From Lachnotalea sp. AF33-28 (GTDB taxonomy: Bacteria > Bacillota > Clostridia > Lachnospirales > Lachnospiraceae): a stretch of DNA of 64,000 bases. Under the pieces are notes generated by a model. It ran no database searches and was not told the DNA's origin. It worked only from the letters and a program-made list of their open reading frames with translations. Position numbers and translations under genes: made by a program. Below, in pieces: positions 42,619 to 50,288 of the stretch (its first letter is position 1; the number at the start of each line of letters is the position of its first letter). The stretch spans positions 76,232-140,231 of the forward strand of contig NZ_QUEE01000015.1 of assembly GCF_003477885.1 (NCBI RefSeq). Reading direction: 5' to 3'.

Positions 42619-43926
42619 TTAGGCATCGGTTACAGCCTTAAGCTGATCTATCGCATACAGCGGCAGATTAACGAGCCATTCTTCTTTTTTGTAATCCGAC
42701 ATGGAAGTGCGGATAGAAATTTCCGGTGAGAATTTCTCTTGATAGGTTTTCAGGCTCTTGGCTCTAAGATTAACCTCTGCCTTTACTTCAACGGGAACGA
42801 TACGCTCGCCTGTATCAACGATAAAGTCAACCTCGCAGGAACCTCTGTCATTGGTGTAATAATAAACATCTAAGTCCTCGATGGCTTTCAGCTGCTGACA
42901 AACATACTGTTCTGTAAGAGCCCCTTTAAACTCAACGAAAAGGCCGTTACCATCAAGCAGCGTGCGCTGACGCAGTCCTGCCATACACCCCAGAAGTCCA
43001 ACATCCACTACGAACAGCTTAAATGCTTTCAAGTCTTCGTATGCTCTCAAAGGGATGCCAGCTGCATTGACACGGCTGACCTTATGAATAAGACCGCAAT
43101 CACCAAGCCACATAATTGCCGTTTCAAAGTCTTTTGCACGAGCTCCCTCACGGACAAGACCATAGATGAACTTTTTATTTTCTTTAGCCAACTGAGAAGG
43201 AATGCTATTCCACAACATACGAAGTCTCGGAACGATCTCATATGGAGCGTGCTTGGAGAAATCTTGTTCGTAAGCTGCAAGGATTCGCCTTTGAATTTCA
43301 CGAACTTCGTTAAAGTCTTTATTCTCTGCGAAGCTTTGCACCACTTCTGGCATACCGCCAACAAAGTAATAGTGCTTCAAAGCATCGATATACGTTTGCT
43401 TAAAGCTTGTAATCATCCCGAAGTCTTGTTTATCAAGCAACTCGGCAAAACGGTCCTTATCGGTTGCCATCAAAAACTCTTTGAAAGAAAGAGGATAAAG
43501 CTTTAAGAAGTCCACCTTGCCCACAGGAAAAGATGTGCCTTGATGTAAAGCTATACCAAGCAAAGAACCGGCACATACAATGTGGTACTGCGGGGCGTTT
43601 TCGTAAAAATACTTAAGAGATGCCAATGCTCTCGGAACTTCCTGTACTTCATCAAAAATCAATAAAGAATTGTCTGGATCAATTTTGCGGCCTGCATATA
43701 ACTCCAATCCCATAATTAAGCGTTCCGTATCCAAATCGGAAGCAAACAGCTCAGCCATTCTGGAATTTGAATCAAAATTGATATATACGGTATCAGCATA
43801 CGCCTGTTTGCCGAATTCTTTCATTAGCCAGGTCTTGCCGACCTGACGTGCCCCTTCAATAATTAAAGGCTTGCGGCGTTTACTTTGTTTCCATTTTAAT
43901 AGCTTTTCAATAGCAATTCGGTACAT
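42619..43926 (-). CDS. AAA ATPase with DUF4143 C-terminal domain
   Basis: 435 residues from ATG at 43926, seven bases after GGAGG. Walker A is IIEGARQVGKTWLMKEF, Walker B LLIFDEVQEVP, and a sensor-like IVCAGSLLGIAL follows. The C-terminal third holds the DUF4143 nuclease-like region with EQYVCQQL and CEVDFIVDTGERIVPVEVKAE, resembling a PD-(D/E)xK core (D, E-x-K). Such proteins are widespread, often as solitary horizontally acquired genes, and their role is not established. It is less GC-rich than its flanks and has its own promoter. Confidence 0.9.
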   Translation of the reverse strand: MYRIAIEKLLKWKQSKRRKPLIIEGARQVGKTWLMKEFGKQAYADTVYINFDSNSRMAELFASDLDTERLIMGLELYAGRKIDPDNSLLIFDEVQEVPRALASLKYFYENAPQYHIVCAGSLLGIALHQGTSFPVGKVDFLKLYPLSFKEFLMATDKDRFAELLDKQDFGMITSFKQTYIDALKHYYFVGGMPEVVQSFAENKDFNEVREIQRRILAAYEQDFSKHAPYEIVPRLRMLWNSIPSQLAKENKKFIYGLVREGARAKDFETAIMWLGDCGLIHKVSRVNAAGIPLRAYEDLKAFKLFVVDVGLLGCMAGLRQRTLLDGNGLFVEFKGALTEQYVCQQLKAIEDLDVYYYTNDRGSCEVDFIVDTGERIVPVEVKAEVNLRAKSLKTYQEKFSPEISIRTSMSDYKKEEWLVNLPLYAIDQLKAVTDA

Positions 43927-43957
43927 ACACGCACCTCCGTCGTCATAATTCAAGTAT

Positions 43958-43986
43958 AGTATATCACGTTATCGCAAAATCAACAA
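43958..43986 (-). promoter_or_regulatory. promoter of DUF4143 ATPase gene
   Basis: On the minus strand TTGTTG (43986-43981) and TATACT (43963-43958), 17 bases apart, with TGA before the -10. Confidence 0.6.
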
Positions 43987-44067
43987 CGATATTTGTTTGA
44001 ATTATTACATTTTTTACAACGAACAAAGCAAATACATTCCATAAAATTCCGTGAGATATTAAAATAG

Positions 44068-44101
44068 AAGCGATGCTTGGCAGGTTTACCGAGCACCGCT
44101 T
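44068..44101 (-). terminator. terminator after SdpI-like gene
   Basis: AAGCGATGCTTGG (44068-44080) pairs with CCGAGCACCGCTT (44089-44101) with two mismatches; on the minus strand TCTATTTTAATA follows. Confidence 0.6.
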
Positions 44102-44115
44102 GCTTGCAGCTTTAT

Positions 44116-44475
44116 TTAGTTAGACCCATTATGAAATTTGCCCTTAATCTTTGAATCGGTCTTATAAAATCCGAACACGAGAAAAGCAACTCCGATACAC
44201 ATGCCTGCAGCTACCGAAATATAAACAGGAATCCTAAACAGCAGCAGCACAATACTCAAAACGGTTTCCACCGCAAGCAGAACCTTGCCAAGGGACAGGA
44301 ATATATCAGGCGCAATACTCTGGGCATAGTCCCAATGTTCCTGTGACCTGCGTGAAACAGAAGTATTATAACCGTTGTGAGTGCTCATATCCAAAACAGG
44401 ATGCTTTTTTAAAAGATATCCCACCAGAATCATAACAAAGGGCATAATCAAATTCAGAATCAGCAATGCTTCCAT
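44116..44475 (-). CDS. SdpI family membrane protein
   Basis: 119 residues from ATG at 44475, six bases after GGGAGGG. Three hydrophobic segments (about 3-23, 56-77, 82-102) surround NGYNTSVSRRSQEHWDYAQ, the conserved cytoplasmic motif of the SdpI/YhfL family (GYRTxxSxxSxxxWxxAN in B. subtilis SdpI, the immunity protein against the SdpC toxin). It is shorter than SdpI. It follows a flavodoxin gene by 26 bases and shares its promoter; no SdpC-like toxin is nearby, so immunity is not implied. Confidence 0.75.
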   Translation of the reverse strand: MEALLILNLIMPFVMILVGYLLKKHPVLDMSTHNGYNTSVSRRSQEHWDYAQSIAPDIFLSLGKVLLAVETVLSIVLLLFRIPVYISVAAGMCIGVAFLVFGFYKTDSKIKGKFHNGSN

Positions 44476-44501
44476 AAATCCCTCCCATTCAGACACACCG
44501 A

Positions 44502-44996
44502 TCAGTTAAATGCAGCAGCGACGGACTCTTTCATGTTTTGGAGATCCTGCTCATCCGGATGGGACAGCGCCTGGTCAAAATTTTTAATCATGCTCTTCAT
44601 TTTATTCGGCTGCACGGAAAGCATGGATTCATAGCGCTGCCTTACGGTGGCCGGCATCTTCCCCTGGCACATAAAGGTTCCCACTATTGTATTGGATTTA
44701 GGAATATTCTTACGGACACTCTCAAGGATGCTGTTAAAATATTCTTCACTGCCCCCGAATCCGGCTGTACCGAACAAAAATATGCGTTTTCCCTCCAGCC
44801 CTTTCAGAAATGCCTTCATGTCCTTGTCACAGTTTCCCTTATCCGTCCAGAAGCCCGCCAGAATGTCGTCCGCCGTGGCGCCCTTCGGATCTGGCGGACC
44901 CAGATAGACACAGTCTTTCTCCGGCAGCACAGCATGCGCTGCCTCCGCCAGGGCCTTTGTGTTGCCTGTTTTACTGCTGTATACAATCGCATACAT
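44502..44996 (-). CDS. flavodoxin family protein
   Basis: 164 residues from ATG at 44996, with AAGGGAGAG upstream. The FMN phosphate loop is YSSKTGNTKALAEA near the N-terminus and the flavin-stacking loop region is FGTAGFGGSEEYF. The C-terminus carries extra helices (MKSMIKNFDQALSHPDEQD). It resembles the short flavodoxins that accompany gut bacterial reductases such as the bilirubin reductase partner BilS, but no reductase is adjacent here. A single-electron carrier or electron-donor role is the safe call. Confidence 0.85.
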   Translation of the reverse strand: MYAIVYSSKTGNTKALAEAAHAVLPEKDCVYLGPPDPKGATADDILAGFWTDKGNCDKDMKAFLKGLEGKRIFLFGTAGFGGSEEYFNSILESVRKNIPKSNTIVGTFMCQGKMPATVRQRYESMLSVQPNKMKSMIKNFDQALSHPDEQDLQNMKESVAAAFN

Positions 44997-45012
44997 AACG
45001 GACTCTCCCTTC

Positions 45013-45036
45013 TCACTTCCGGCCAGGGGCCGGTGA
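45013..45036 (-). repeat. two-hairpin 5'-leader repeat, diverged copy A6
   Basis: CCGGCC-AGG-GGCCGG with flanking TCAC/GTGA matches the first hairpin of the A family; the second hairpin is lost. It lies between the promoter and ribosome site of the flavodoxin gene, as in the other copies. Confidence 0.45.
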
Positions 45037-45071
45037 ACTGTACCCATTGAGTTCTTATATAAGTTTCCCTA

Positions 45072-45100
45072 AGTATAGTCCTTTAGGAGACAGCCGTCAA
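45072..45100 (-). promoter_or_regulatory. promoter of flavodoxin-SdpI operon
   Basis: On the minus strand TTGACG (45100-45095) and TATACT (45077-45072) with 17-base spacing. Confidence 0.75.
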
Positions 45101-45123
45101 TGCCATATGTCGCGCTTATGTCT

Positions 45124-46365
45124 TCACTGTTCAGATCTGCCCAATGCCCTTTGAACCCTGGCAAATGTATCCGCAGGAAATCGCACTGCCTCTTTCACAG
45201 GCGTAAGATACTGCGCTGTATCACCTCCCGACAGCAGTGCTTCCTGAAAACCGCCGCTGTCTGACAGCGTATAGATGCTGCCGGACTCATCAGAGCCGTA
45301 CAGCACGGCAAGCGTACCGTTGTGAAAGTCCAGATAATACATCGGCTGTAAAGGAACAGACTCAAGCTCTGTCAGATCCTCTATCCCCATGATCACCTCG
45401 ATTGGCTTACATACCTCCCAGCCATTCAGCTCCTCAGCTGTCCAGGAATCTTCACTCTTTACATAAACAGTTATATGCTCGCTGGCAAAATCATAGGGAA
45501 GCGGTTCAGGGCTTTTGTCCAGGACTTCCGGGGGATAGGGGATCAGGCTGCCAAGCTCTATATTTTTCACCGTTTCATTCTCCATATAGAAACGAAGTCC
45601 TGACAATCCTCCGATATTATAACCGCTTCCCGCTTCATCCCTTTCAATCTTTGGATATGCCCTCTCCACATCCCCGGAAGAGCTTCCGATACGGATGCCG
45701 GACAGCAGAGTCAGTTCCGCCTCCGGCAGCAGATAGATGGTATTGATGAAAAAGCCGTCGCCGCAGTCGATCAGCTCCAGTTGAACATCCGCCCGGTATT
45801 GAATGTTGTCCGAGCCCAGATCATACCACCAGCAGATGCGCCGGTACCCGTATTCATCAATCACAACACCGCTGTTGGAAATTTCCTTCGGCTCTCCGAG
45901 GAGTTGTATAAGCTCATTTTCTGTCATGCCAAGATACAGATCTCCGATCCGCTCCTCCTCCATGACCCTTTGTCCTTCCTCTGTAATTTCAGCCTGATTA
46001 TCGGAAATATTCTCTTCGGCCGCATTTTGTTTTATATCCTCCGGCTCGTCAGAAGGGTGGGCTGATGTTGCCGATTCTCCCTCTTCCGATTCCTCCGCAG
46101 GCAGTACTGTTGCCGAAGGTGTTAAAGGATTGCCTCCCCTTTGCATATGGAGCGCCGCCGTAATAATACAAAGCAGCGCCGTGGAGGCTAAGGCCGCCGA
46201 ACAAACAAACGCAGCCTTCCTGCGATACCTGCAGATCTTTAAACGCTTCTGCACTATATGGTCGTATTGCTCCAGCAGCTTATCGTCGACCGCCGAAAAT
46301 GCTTCTAACAATTTCAGACTTCTGTCTCCGGCAGCATTTTTTCCATTTATCTCATATTTCCTCAT
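45124..46365 (-). CDS. membrane-anchored partner of ECF sigma factor, putative anti-sigma or sensor
   Basis: 413 residues; its ATG overlaps the sigma stop as TGATG. Residues 1-48 are a charged cytoplasmic segment, about 52-72 a single membrane helix (AFVCSAALASTALLCIITAAL), then an acidic linker and a large extracellular part. The extracellular part includes IGDLYLGMTENELIQLLGEPKE, which looks like a SmpA/BamE-type small domain, and a C-terminal beta-rich region. No zinc anti-sigma HxxxCxxC motif is seen. Position and topology suggest it restrains or senses for the sigma factor; this is inference. Confidence 0.75.
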   Translation of the reverse strand: MRKYEINGKNAAGDRSLKLLEAFSAVDDKLLEQYDHIVQKRLKICRYRRKAAFVCSAALASTALLCIITAALHMQRGGNPLTPSATVLPAEESEEGESATSAHPSDEPEDIKQNAAEENISDNQAEITEEGQRVMEEERIGDLYLGMTENELIQLLGEPKEISNSGVVIDEYGYRRICWWYDLGSDNIQYRADVQLELIDCGDGFFINTIYLLPEAELTLLSGIRIGSSSGDVERAYPKIERDEAGSGYNIGGLSGLRFYMENETVKNIELGSLIPYPPEVLDKSPEPLPYDFASEHITVYVKSEDSWTAEELNGWEVCKPIEVIMGIEDLTELESVPLQPMYYLDFHNGTLAVLYGSDESGSIYTLSDSGGFQEALLSGGDTAQYLTPVKEAVRFPADTFARVQRALGRSEQ

Positions 46366-46925
46366 CAGACAGTCACCCCTTCCTTTTCCAGATATTCTTT
46401 CAGCCGGACCCGGCTGCGGTGAAGTATTACCTTAACATTGTTTTCCGACAGGCCAAAACGGCCCGCCAGATGCTTTACCGGTTCCACATACCAATACCTG
46501 CCCAGCATCAGGCAGCGGTCCCGTTCCGGCAGTGTATAAAGGAAGCTGTTAATAGCGCCGGCCAGCTCTTCCAGTTCCAGCATACCGCAGGGTTCCTGCC
46601 CGTCCGGAATGCATTCCATAAGTTCCTCCAGCGCGACGGTCACAACCCCGCCTCCCCGTTTCTTTGCGTGCGCCAGCTTATATCTGTTGATTGAAAGATT
46701 GCGCGTGATCCTGCCCAGATAGGAGGCGAGTCTGCCCGGCCTGGCAGGCGGGATGGCGTTCCAGGCATGAAGCCAGGTATCGTTTACACATTCATCCGAA
46801 TCTTCCCGGTTTTTCAGTATGTTGTGGGCGATAGAAAAGCAATATGTTCCGTAACGCTTTGAAGTTTCCCTGATCGCGGATTCATTCCTGTTCCAGTAAA
46901 GTTCAAGAATGGATTGGTCATTCAA
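46365..46925 (-). CDS. ECF-type RNA polymerase sigma factor
   Basis: 186 residues with a TTG start at 46925, eight bases after AAAGGGGG; this gives the family's usual NDQSILELYWNRNESAI opening. Region 2 is present (CFSIAHNILKNREDSDECVNDTWLHAWNAIPP, then ASYLGRITRNLSINRYK), and region 4 contains LPERDRCLMLGRYWYVEPVKHLAGRFGLSENNVKVILHRSRVRLKEYL, a clear helix-turn-helix. This is the clostridial ECF group whose cognate partner is a single-pass membrane protein encoded next, as here. Confidence 0.9.
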   Translation of the reverse strand: MNDQSILELYWNRNESAIRETSKRYGTYCFSIAHNILKNREDSDECVNDTWLHAWNAIPPARPGRLASYLGRITRNLSINRYKLAHAKKRGGGVVTVALEELMECIPDGQEPCGMLELEELAGAINSFLYTLPERDRCLMLGRYWYVEPVKHLAGRFGLSENNVKVILHRSRVRLKEYLEKEGVTV

Positions 46926-47020
46926 ATAGCATACCCCCTTTATAATTTTTTTGTCCTCATAATAAAAGACCGTAAAAATCCGCATAAGTTACAGACAAAG
47001 TCAACCTGTTTATTTCATGT

Positions 47021-47049
47021 ATCGTATAAACCGCGGCCTCATTTGTCAA
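47021..47049 (-). promoter_or_regulatory. promoter of ECF sigma operon
   Basis: On the minus strand TTGACA (47049-47044) and TACGAT (47026-47021), 17 bases apart. No sigma autoregulation element is obvious. Confidence 0.65.
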
Positions 47050-47160
47050 GCCCTCCAAAGCAAAATTAAAAGGAAATTATAACCTCAGAACATGAGGTAT
47101 AAATACCCGAATTTTCGTCCATCATTTCTGTATAACGAATTCAATGCGGAGGTAAATTGT

Positions 47161-47943
47161 ATGGCAGGGTACAAAGTAGAAATCTGCGGTGTGAACACCG
47201 CCAAGCTTCCTGTTTTAAAGGAGCAGGAGAAGGAGGAACTGTTTAAAAGGATCCGCCAGGGGGACAGGGAAGCCAGAGAGTTGTACATTAAAGGCAATCT
47301 GCGCCTCGTGTTGAGCGTGATCCAGCGCTTTTCCAGCGCCGGAGAAAATGTGGATGATCTTTTTCAGATCGGCTGCATAGGGCTCATGAAGGCGATCGAT
47401 AACTTTGATCCCAAGTTTGAGGTGAAGTTCTCCACCTATGCCGTTCCCATGATTATCGGCGAAATCCGGCGCTATTTAAGGGATAACGGGAATTCCATCC
47501 GCGTCTCACGCTCTATCAGGGACACCGCCTATAAAGCGATCTATGCGAAAGAAAACCTGGTTAAGAAGAACGCAAAAGAACCCACCATCTGCGAAATTGC
47601 CGAAGAAGTGGGTTTGAGCAAAGAAGAAATCGTATTCGCTTTGGACGCCATACAAAGCCCTGTCAGCTTATATGAACCGGTCTATACCGACGGCGGTGAT
47701 ACGCTGTATGTGATGGATCAGATCAGCGATAAAAAAAACCGGGAAGAGCGCTGGGTGGAAGAGCTCTCCCTGGGAGAAGCCATGAAACGCCTTCCGGAGC
47801 GCGAACGCCACATCATCGATCTGCGCTTCTTTGAAGGGAAGACTCAGATGGAGGTTGCCGACGAGATCAACATCTCCCAGGCGCAGGTGAGCCGTCTGGA
47901 AAAAAGCGCGCTGAAGAGCATGCGCAATTATCTCACCAGCTGA
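47161..47943 (+). CDS. sigG: RNA polymerase sporulation sigma factor SigG
   Basis: 260 residues from ATG at 47161 with GGAGGT upstream. The N-terminal MAGYKVEICGVNTAKLPVLKEQEKEELF is the SigG signature. Region 2 (NLRLVLSVIQRFSSAGENVDDLFQIGCIGLMKAIDNFDPKFEVKFSTYAVPMIIGEIRRYLRDN in overlapping parts) and the region 4 helix-turn-helix (TQMEVADEINISQAQVSRLEKSAL) are intact. SigG directs late gene expression in the forespore. Unlike in many clostridia, spoIIGA and sigE are not directly upstream. A hairpin ACCTCA-GAACA-TGAGGT lies in the leader. It converges on spmB. Confidence 0.93.
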   Translation: MAGYKVEICGVNTAKLPVLKEQEKEELFKRIRQGDREARELYIKGNLRLVLSVIQRFSSAGENVDDLFQIGCIGLMKAIDNFDPKFEVKFSTYAVPMIIGEIRRYLRDNGNSIRVSRSIRDTAYKAIYAKENLVKKNAKEPTICEIAEEVGLSKEEIVFALDAIQSPVSLYEPVYTDGGDTLYVMDQISDKKNREERWVEELSLGEAMKRLPERERHIIDLRFFEGKTQMEVADEINISQAQVSRLEKSALKSMRNYLTS

Positions 47944-47952
47944 AAAAAAGGT

Positions 47953-48002
47953 GCGCTTGCGGCGGGCCGCTTTATCAACATAACACCTTCCCGCCGAAGC
48001 GC
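47953..48002. repeat. hairpin spacer between sigG and spmB, B-family-like
   Basis: GCGCTTGCGGCGGG (47953-47966) pairs with CCCGCCGAAGCGC (47990-48002), one bulge. The GCGGCGGG-CGCTT segment recalls the middle of the B repeats. It is again at a convergent gene junction. Confidence 0.5.
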
Positions 48003-48008
48003 TATCCT

Positions 48009-48539
48009 TCAGTTCAGCATCCATGCTGTGAGCACCACACTGACCAGTAACCCCACGACGGTCGTCAGCATCGCACCGGCCAGGGTATATCTGGTCTTTT
48101 TCACTTTTGCAGCCATGAAATAGACCGACATGGTGTAAAAAATGGTCTCGGTACAGCTCATCATGATGGAGGTGATCAGCCCGATGGGCGAGTCCGTCCC
48201 ATACTCTTTAAATATGTCCAGCACCAGCCCGGTGGCCGCTGAGGAAGAAAACATTTTCACGATGAACACCGGCATGACCGGCGCGGGAATGCAGAGCCTG
48301 TCGGTCACAACGGATACGGCCTGCCCCAAAAAGTCCAGAAATCCGGACGCCCGCAGCACGCCCACCGCCGTCATCAGCCCAATCAGCGTAGGCATTATGC
48401 CCACCACGGTTTTCAGCCCATCCTTGGCTCCCGTGATAAAATCGTCATAGATGGGCCTCTTCATCAGCATGCCGTAGGCCACAATGTAAAAGATCATCAG
48501 CGGCATGATGAAGTCAGAAAGGAAGATCAGGAATTTCAT
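48009..48539 (-). CDS. spmB: spore maturation protein B
   Basis: 176 residues, a polytopic membrane protein of the nucleoside-recognition (Gate) type. MPLMIFYIVAYGMLMKRPIYDDFITGAKDGL is the characteristic opening, followed by GIMPTLIGLMTAVGVLRASGFLD and FSSSAATGLVLDIFKEYGTDSPIGL. SpmB acts with SpmA in spore core dehydration. Four bases separate it from spmA, so they are one unit. It converges on sigG. Confidence 0.93.
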   Translation of the reverse strand: MKFLIFLSDFIMPLMIFYIVAYGMLMKRPIYDDFITGAKDGLKTVVGIMPTLIGLMTAVGVLRASGFLDFLGQAVSVVTDRLCIPAPVMPVFIVKMFSSSAATGLVLDIFKEYGTDSPIGLITSIMMSCTETIFYTMSVYFMAAKVKKTRYTLAGAMLTTVVGLLVSVVLTAWMLN

Positions 48540-48542
48540 GTT

Positions 48543-49121
48543 CTACAGCTCCTTTCTGCTCATAATCCTGGCGAAGATTATGCCAACCAGCGTGGTGATC
48601 AGCGTGGCCACCAGCGCAGGTCCCACCACGGCCGCCGGATTTACGGAGCCGTACTGGCTTCTGTAGGCGATCATATTGATCGGTATCAGCTGCAGAGAGG
48701 ATATATTGATGATCAGGAAGGTACACATGGACTTTGTTGCCGTGCCCGGATGAGGATTCAGCTCCTCTAACCCTTTCATGGCCTGAAGCCCTGCCGGCGT
48801 TGCCGCCCATCCCAGGCCCAGTATATTGGCTATAATATTGGTGGAGATATCCTCCTTGACCGGATGGCCTTTCGGAATCTCCGGAAACATATAATTCACA
48901 AAAGGAGCGAGACCTTTTGTCATGGATTGTATGAGCCCGGACTTTTTTGCTATTTCAAGCAGACCCGTCCATACGGACATCACGCCCAGCATGGTGATGC
49001 AGAGGGATACGGCGTCCTTTGCCCCGGTCAGGGCTCCTTCCGTCACCTCGGCCATCCTCCCGTGAAAGGCTCCCCAAATGATGCCGATCAGCATCATGAC
49101 TCCCCAAAGTATGTTCAGCAT
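48543..49121 (-). CDS. spmA: spore maturation protein A
   Basis: 192 residues from ATG at 49121, with GGCAGG upstream and the typical MLNILWGVMMLIGIIWGAFHGRM; an upstream ATG at 49157 adds 12 atypical residues and lacks a ribosome site. Membrane segments alternate with conserved loops TEGALTGAKDAVSL, NIIANILGLGWAATPAGLQAMKGLEELNP and LQLIPINMIAYRSQYGSVNP. It pairs with SpmB, probably as a heteromeric membrane complex affecting spore core water content. No promoter was confidently found. Confidence 0.92.
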   Translation of the reverse strand: MLNILWGVMMLIGIIWGAFHGRMAEVTEGALTGAKDAVSLCITMLGVMSVWTGLLEIAKKSGLIQSMTKGLAPFVNYMFPEIPKGHPVKEDISTNIIANILGLGWAATPAGLQAMKGLEELNPHPGTATKSMCTFLIINISSLQLIPINMIAYRSQYGSVNPAAVVGPALVATLITTLVGIIFARIMSRKEL

Positions 49122-49187
49122 ACAAAAACCTGCCCATGATAGATTTCTATTAATCATATGAGGCAGATTTGCAGGTCATGCCATAAA

Positions 49188-50240
49188 TCAGCAAAACAGG
49201 CTGTTTACCACGTCCTCTACGCTCTCTATTCTGTCCGATCTCCAGGCATTGGCGCCGCAGAACAGCAGCGCTTCATCGGTACGGTCCGTCACCGCATGAA
49301 TCAGCGCATCGGTAATGCAGTAAGGGATCTCGGCGGGCCTGCAGTGTTCAATACACTGATGGCATTTCACCGCCGGCAGTCTGCCGCCCTTTTCTCTGTC
49401 CTTAATAAATTTATTGCGTATGGCGCGCCCGGGCATTCCGACCGGGCTCTTCACGATCACAATATCCTCCTGTCCGGCATCCAGATAGGCCTGTTTATAG
49501 CTCATCGGCGCGTCACATTCCCAGGTGGTGACAAACCTGGTGGCCACCTGTACCCCGTCGGCTCCAAGCAGAAAGCTGTGTTTCACATCTTCCCTGCCAT
49601 AGATGCCCCCGGCAGTCACCACCGGTATATCCTGCTGATATTTATCGGCATATGTTTTCACCTCTGCGATGATCCGACGGATCTCCTCGTCGTAGGCTTC
49701 CTGTGTCAGGTTCTCTGCTTCATCCTCAGTAAATCCCAGATGCCCGCCGGCTTTCGGTCCTTCCACCACCACCAGATCCGGCGCTTTCCTGTACTTCCTG
49801 TCCCACATCCTGCAGAGAACCGATGCGGCCTTAACCGAAGAAACGATGGGCGCAATCAGTGTTTCCGATCCGGCGGTCAGTTCCGGCAGCCGGATCGGCA
49901 GCCCGGCTCCCGAGATGATCAGATCCGCACCGGCTTTTACCGCGGCCTTTACATATTCCCCGTAATTTCTTGTTGCAACCATGATATTGCAGCCTATGAT
50001 GCCCCCGGGGGCGGCCTTTTTAGCTCTGTCTATTTCAGTGCCGATGGCGCGCAGATTGGCCTCAAGGGGATGCTCGTCAAAATCCGGTTCCCGAAATCCG
50101 ATCTGTGCCGTGGATATGATTCCCACGCCTCCGGCGTTCGCCACGGCGGATGAGAGCCCCGATAAGCTGACTCCCACCCCCATTCCTCCCTGAATCAACG
50201 GGACGGACGCTGTTAATTTACCGATCTTTAATGGACGCAT
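49188..50240 (-). CDS. nitronate monooxygenase-like FMN oxidoreductase
   Basis: 350 residues, ATG at 50240. The TIM-barrel opens KIGKLTASVPLIQGGMGVGVS; GPKAGGHLGF and VTAGGIYGREDVKHSFLLGADGVQVATRFVTTWEC are phosphate-binding and flavin motifs of the NMO/2-nitropropane dioxygenase family, to which FabK also belongs. The C-terminus holds KCHQCIEHCRPAEIPYC, a four-cysteine cluster absent from simple NMOs and suggestive of metal or Fe-S binding. It trails the fatty acid operon by 48 bases, so it may be cotranscribed. Substrate unknown. Confidence 0.85.
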   Translation of the reverse strand: MRPLKIGKLTASVPLIQGGMGVGVSLSGLSSAVANAGGVGIISTAQIGFREPDFDEHPLEANLRAIGTEIDRAKKAAPGGIIGCNIMVATRNYGEYVKAAVKAGADLIISGAGLPIRLPELTAGSETLIAPIVSSVKAASVLCRMWDRKYRKAPDLVVVEGPKAGGHLGFTEDEAENLTQEAYDEEIRRIIAEVKTYADKYQQDIPVVTAGGIYGREDVKHSFLLGADGVQVATRFVTTWECDAPMSYKQAYLDAGQEDIVIVKSPVGMPGRAIRNKFIKDREKGGRLPAVKCHQCIEHCRPAEIPYCITDALIHAVTDRTDEALLFCGANAWRSDRIESVEDVVNSLFC

Positions 50241-50288
50241 AACACACTATTCCTCTCTGTAACGGTCCCATACATTTCAGCTCTGGGA

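Noticed and set aside
44116..44475. SdpI-like gene as immunity part of a cannibalism toxin system
   Set aside because: No SdpC-like toxin or SdpAB maturation genes are nearby; the neighbour is a flavodoxin.
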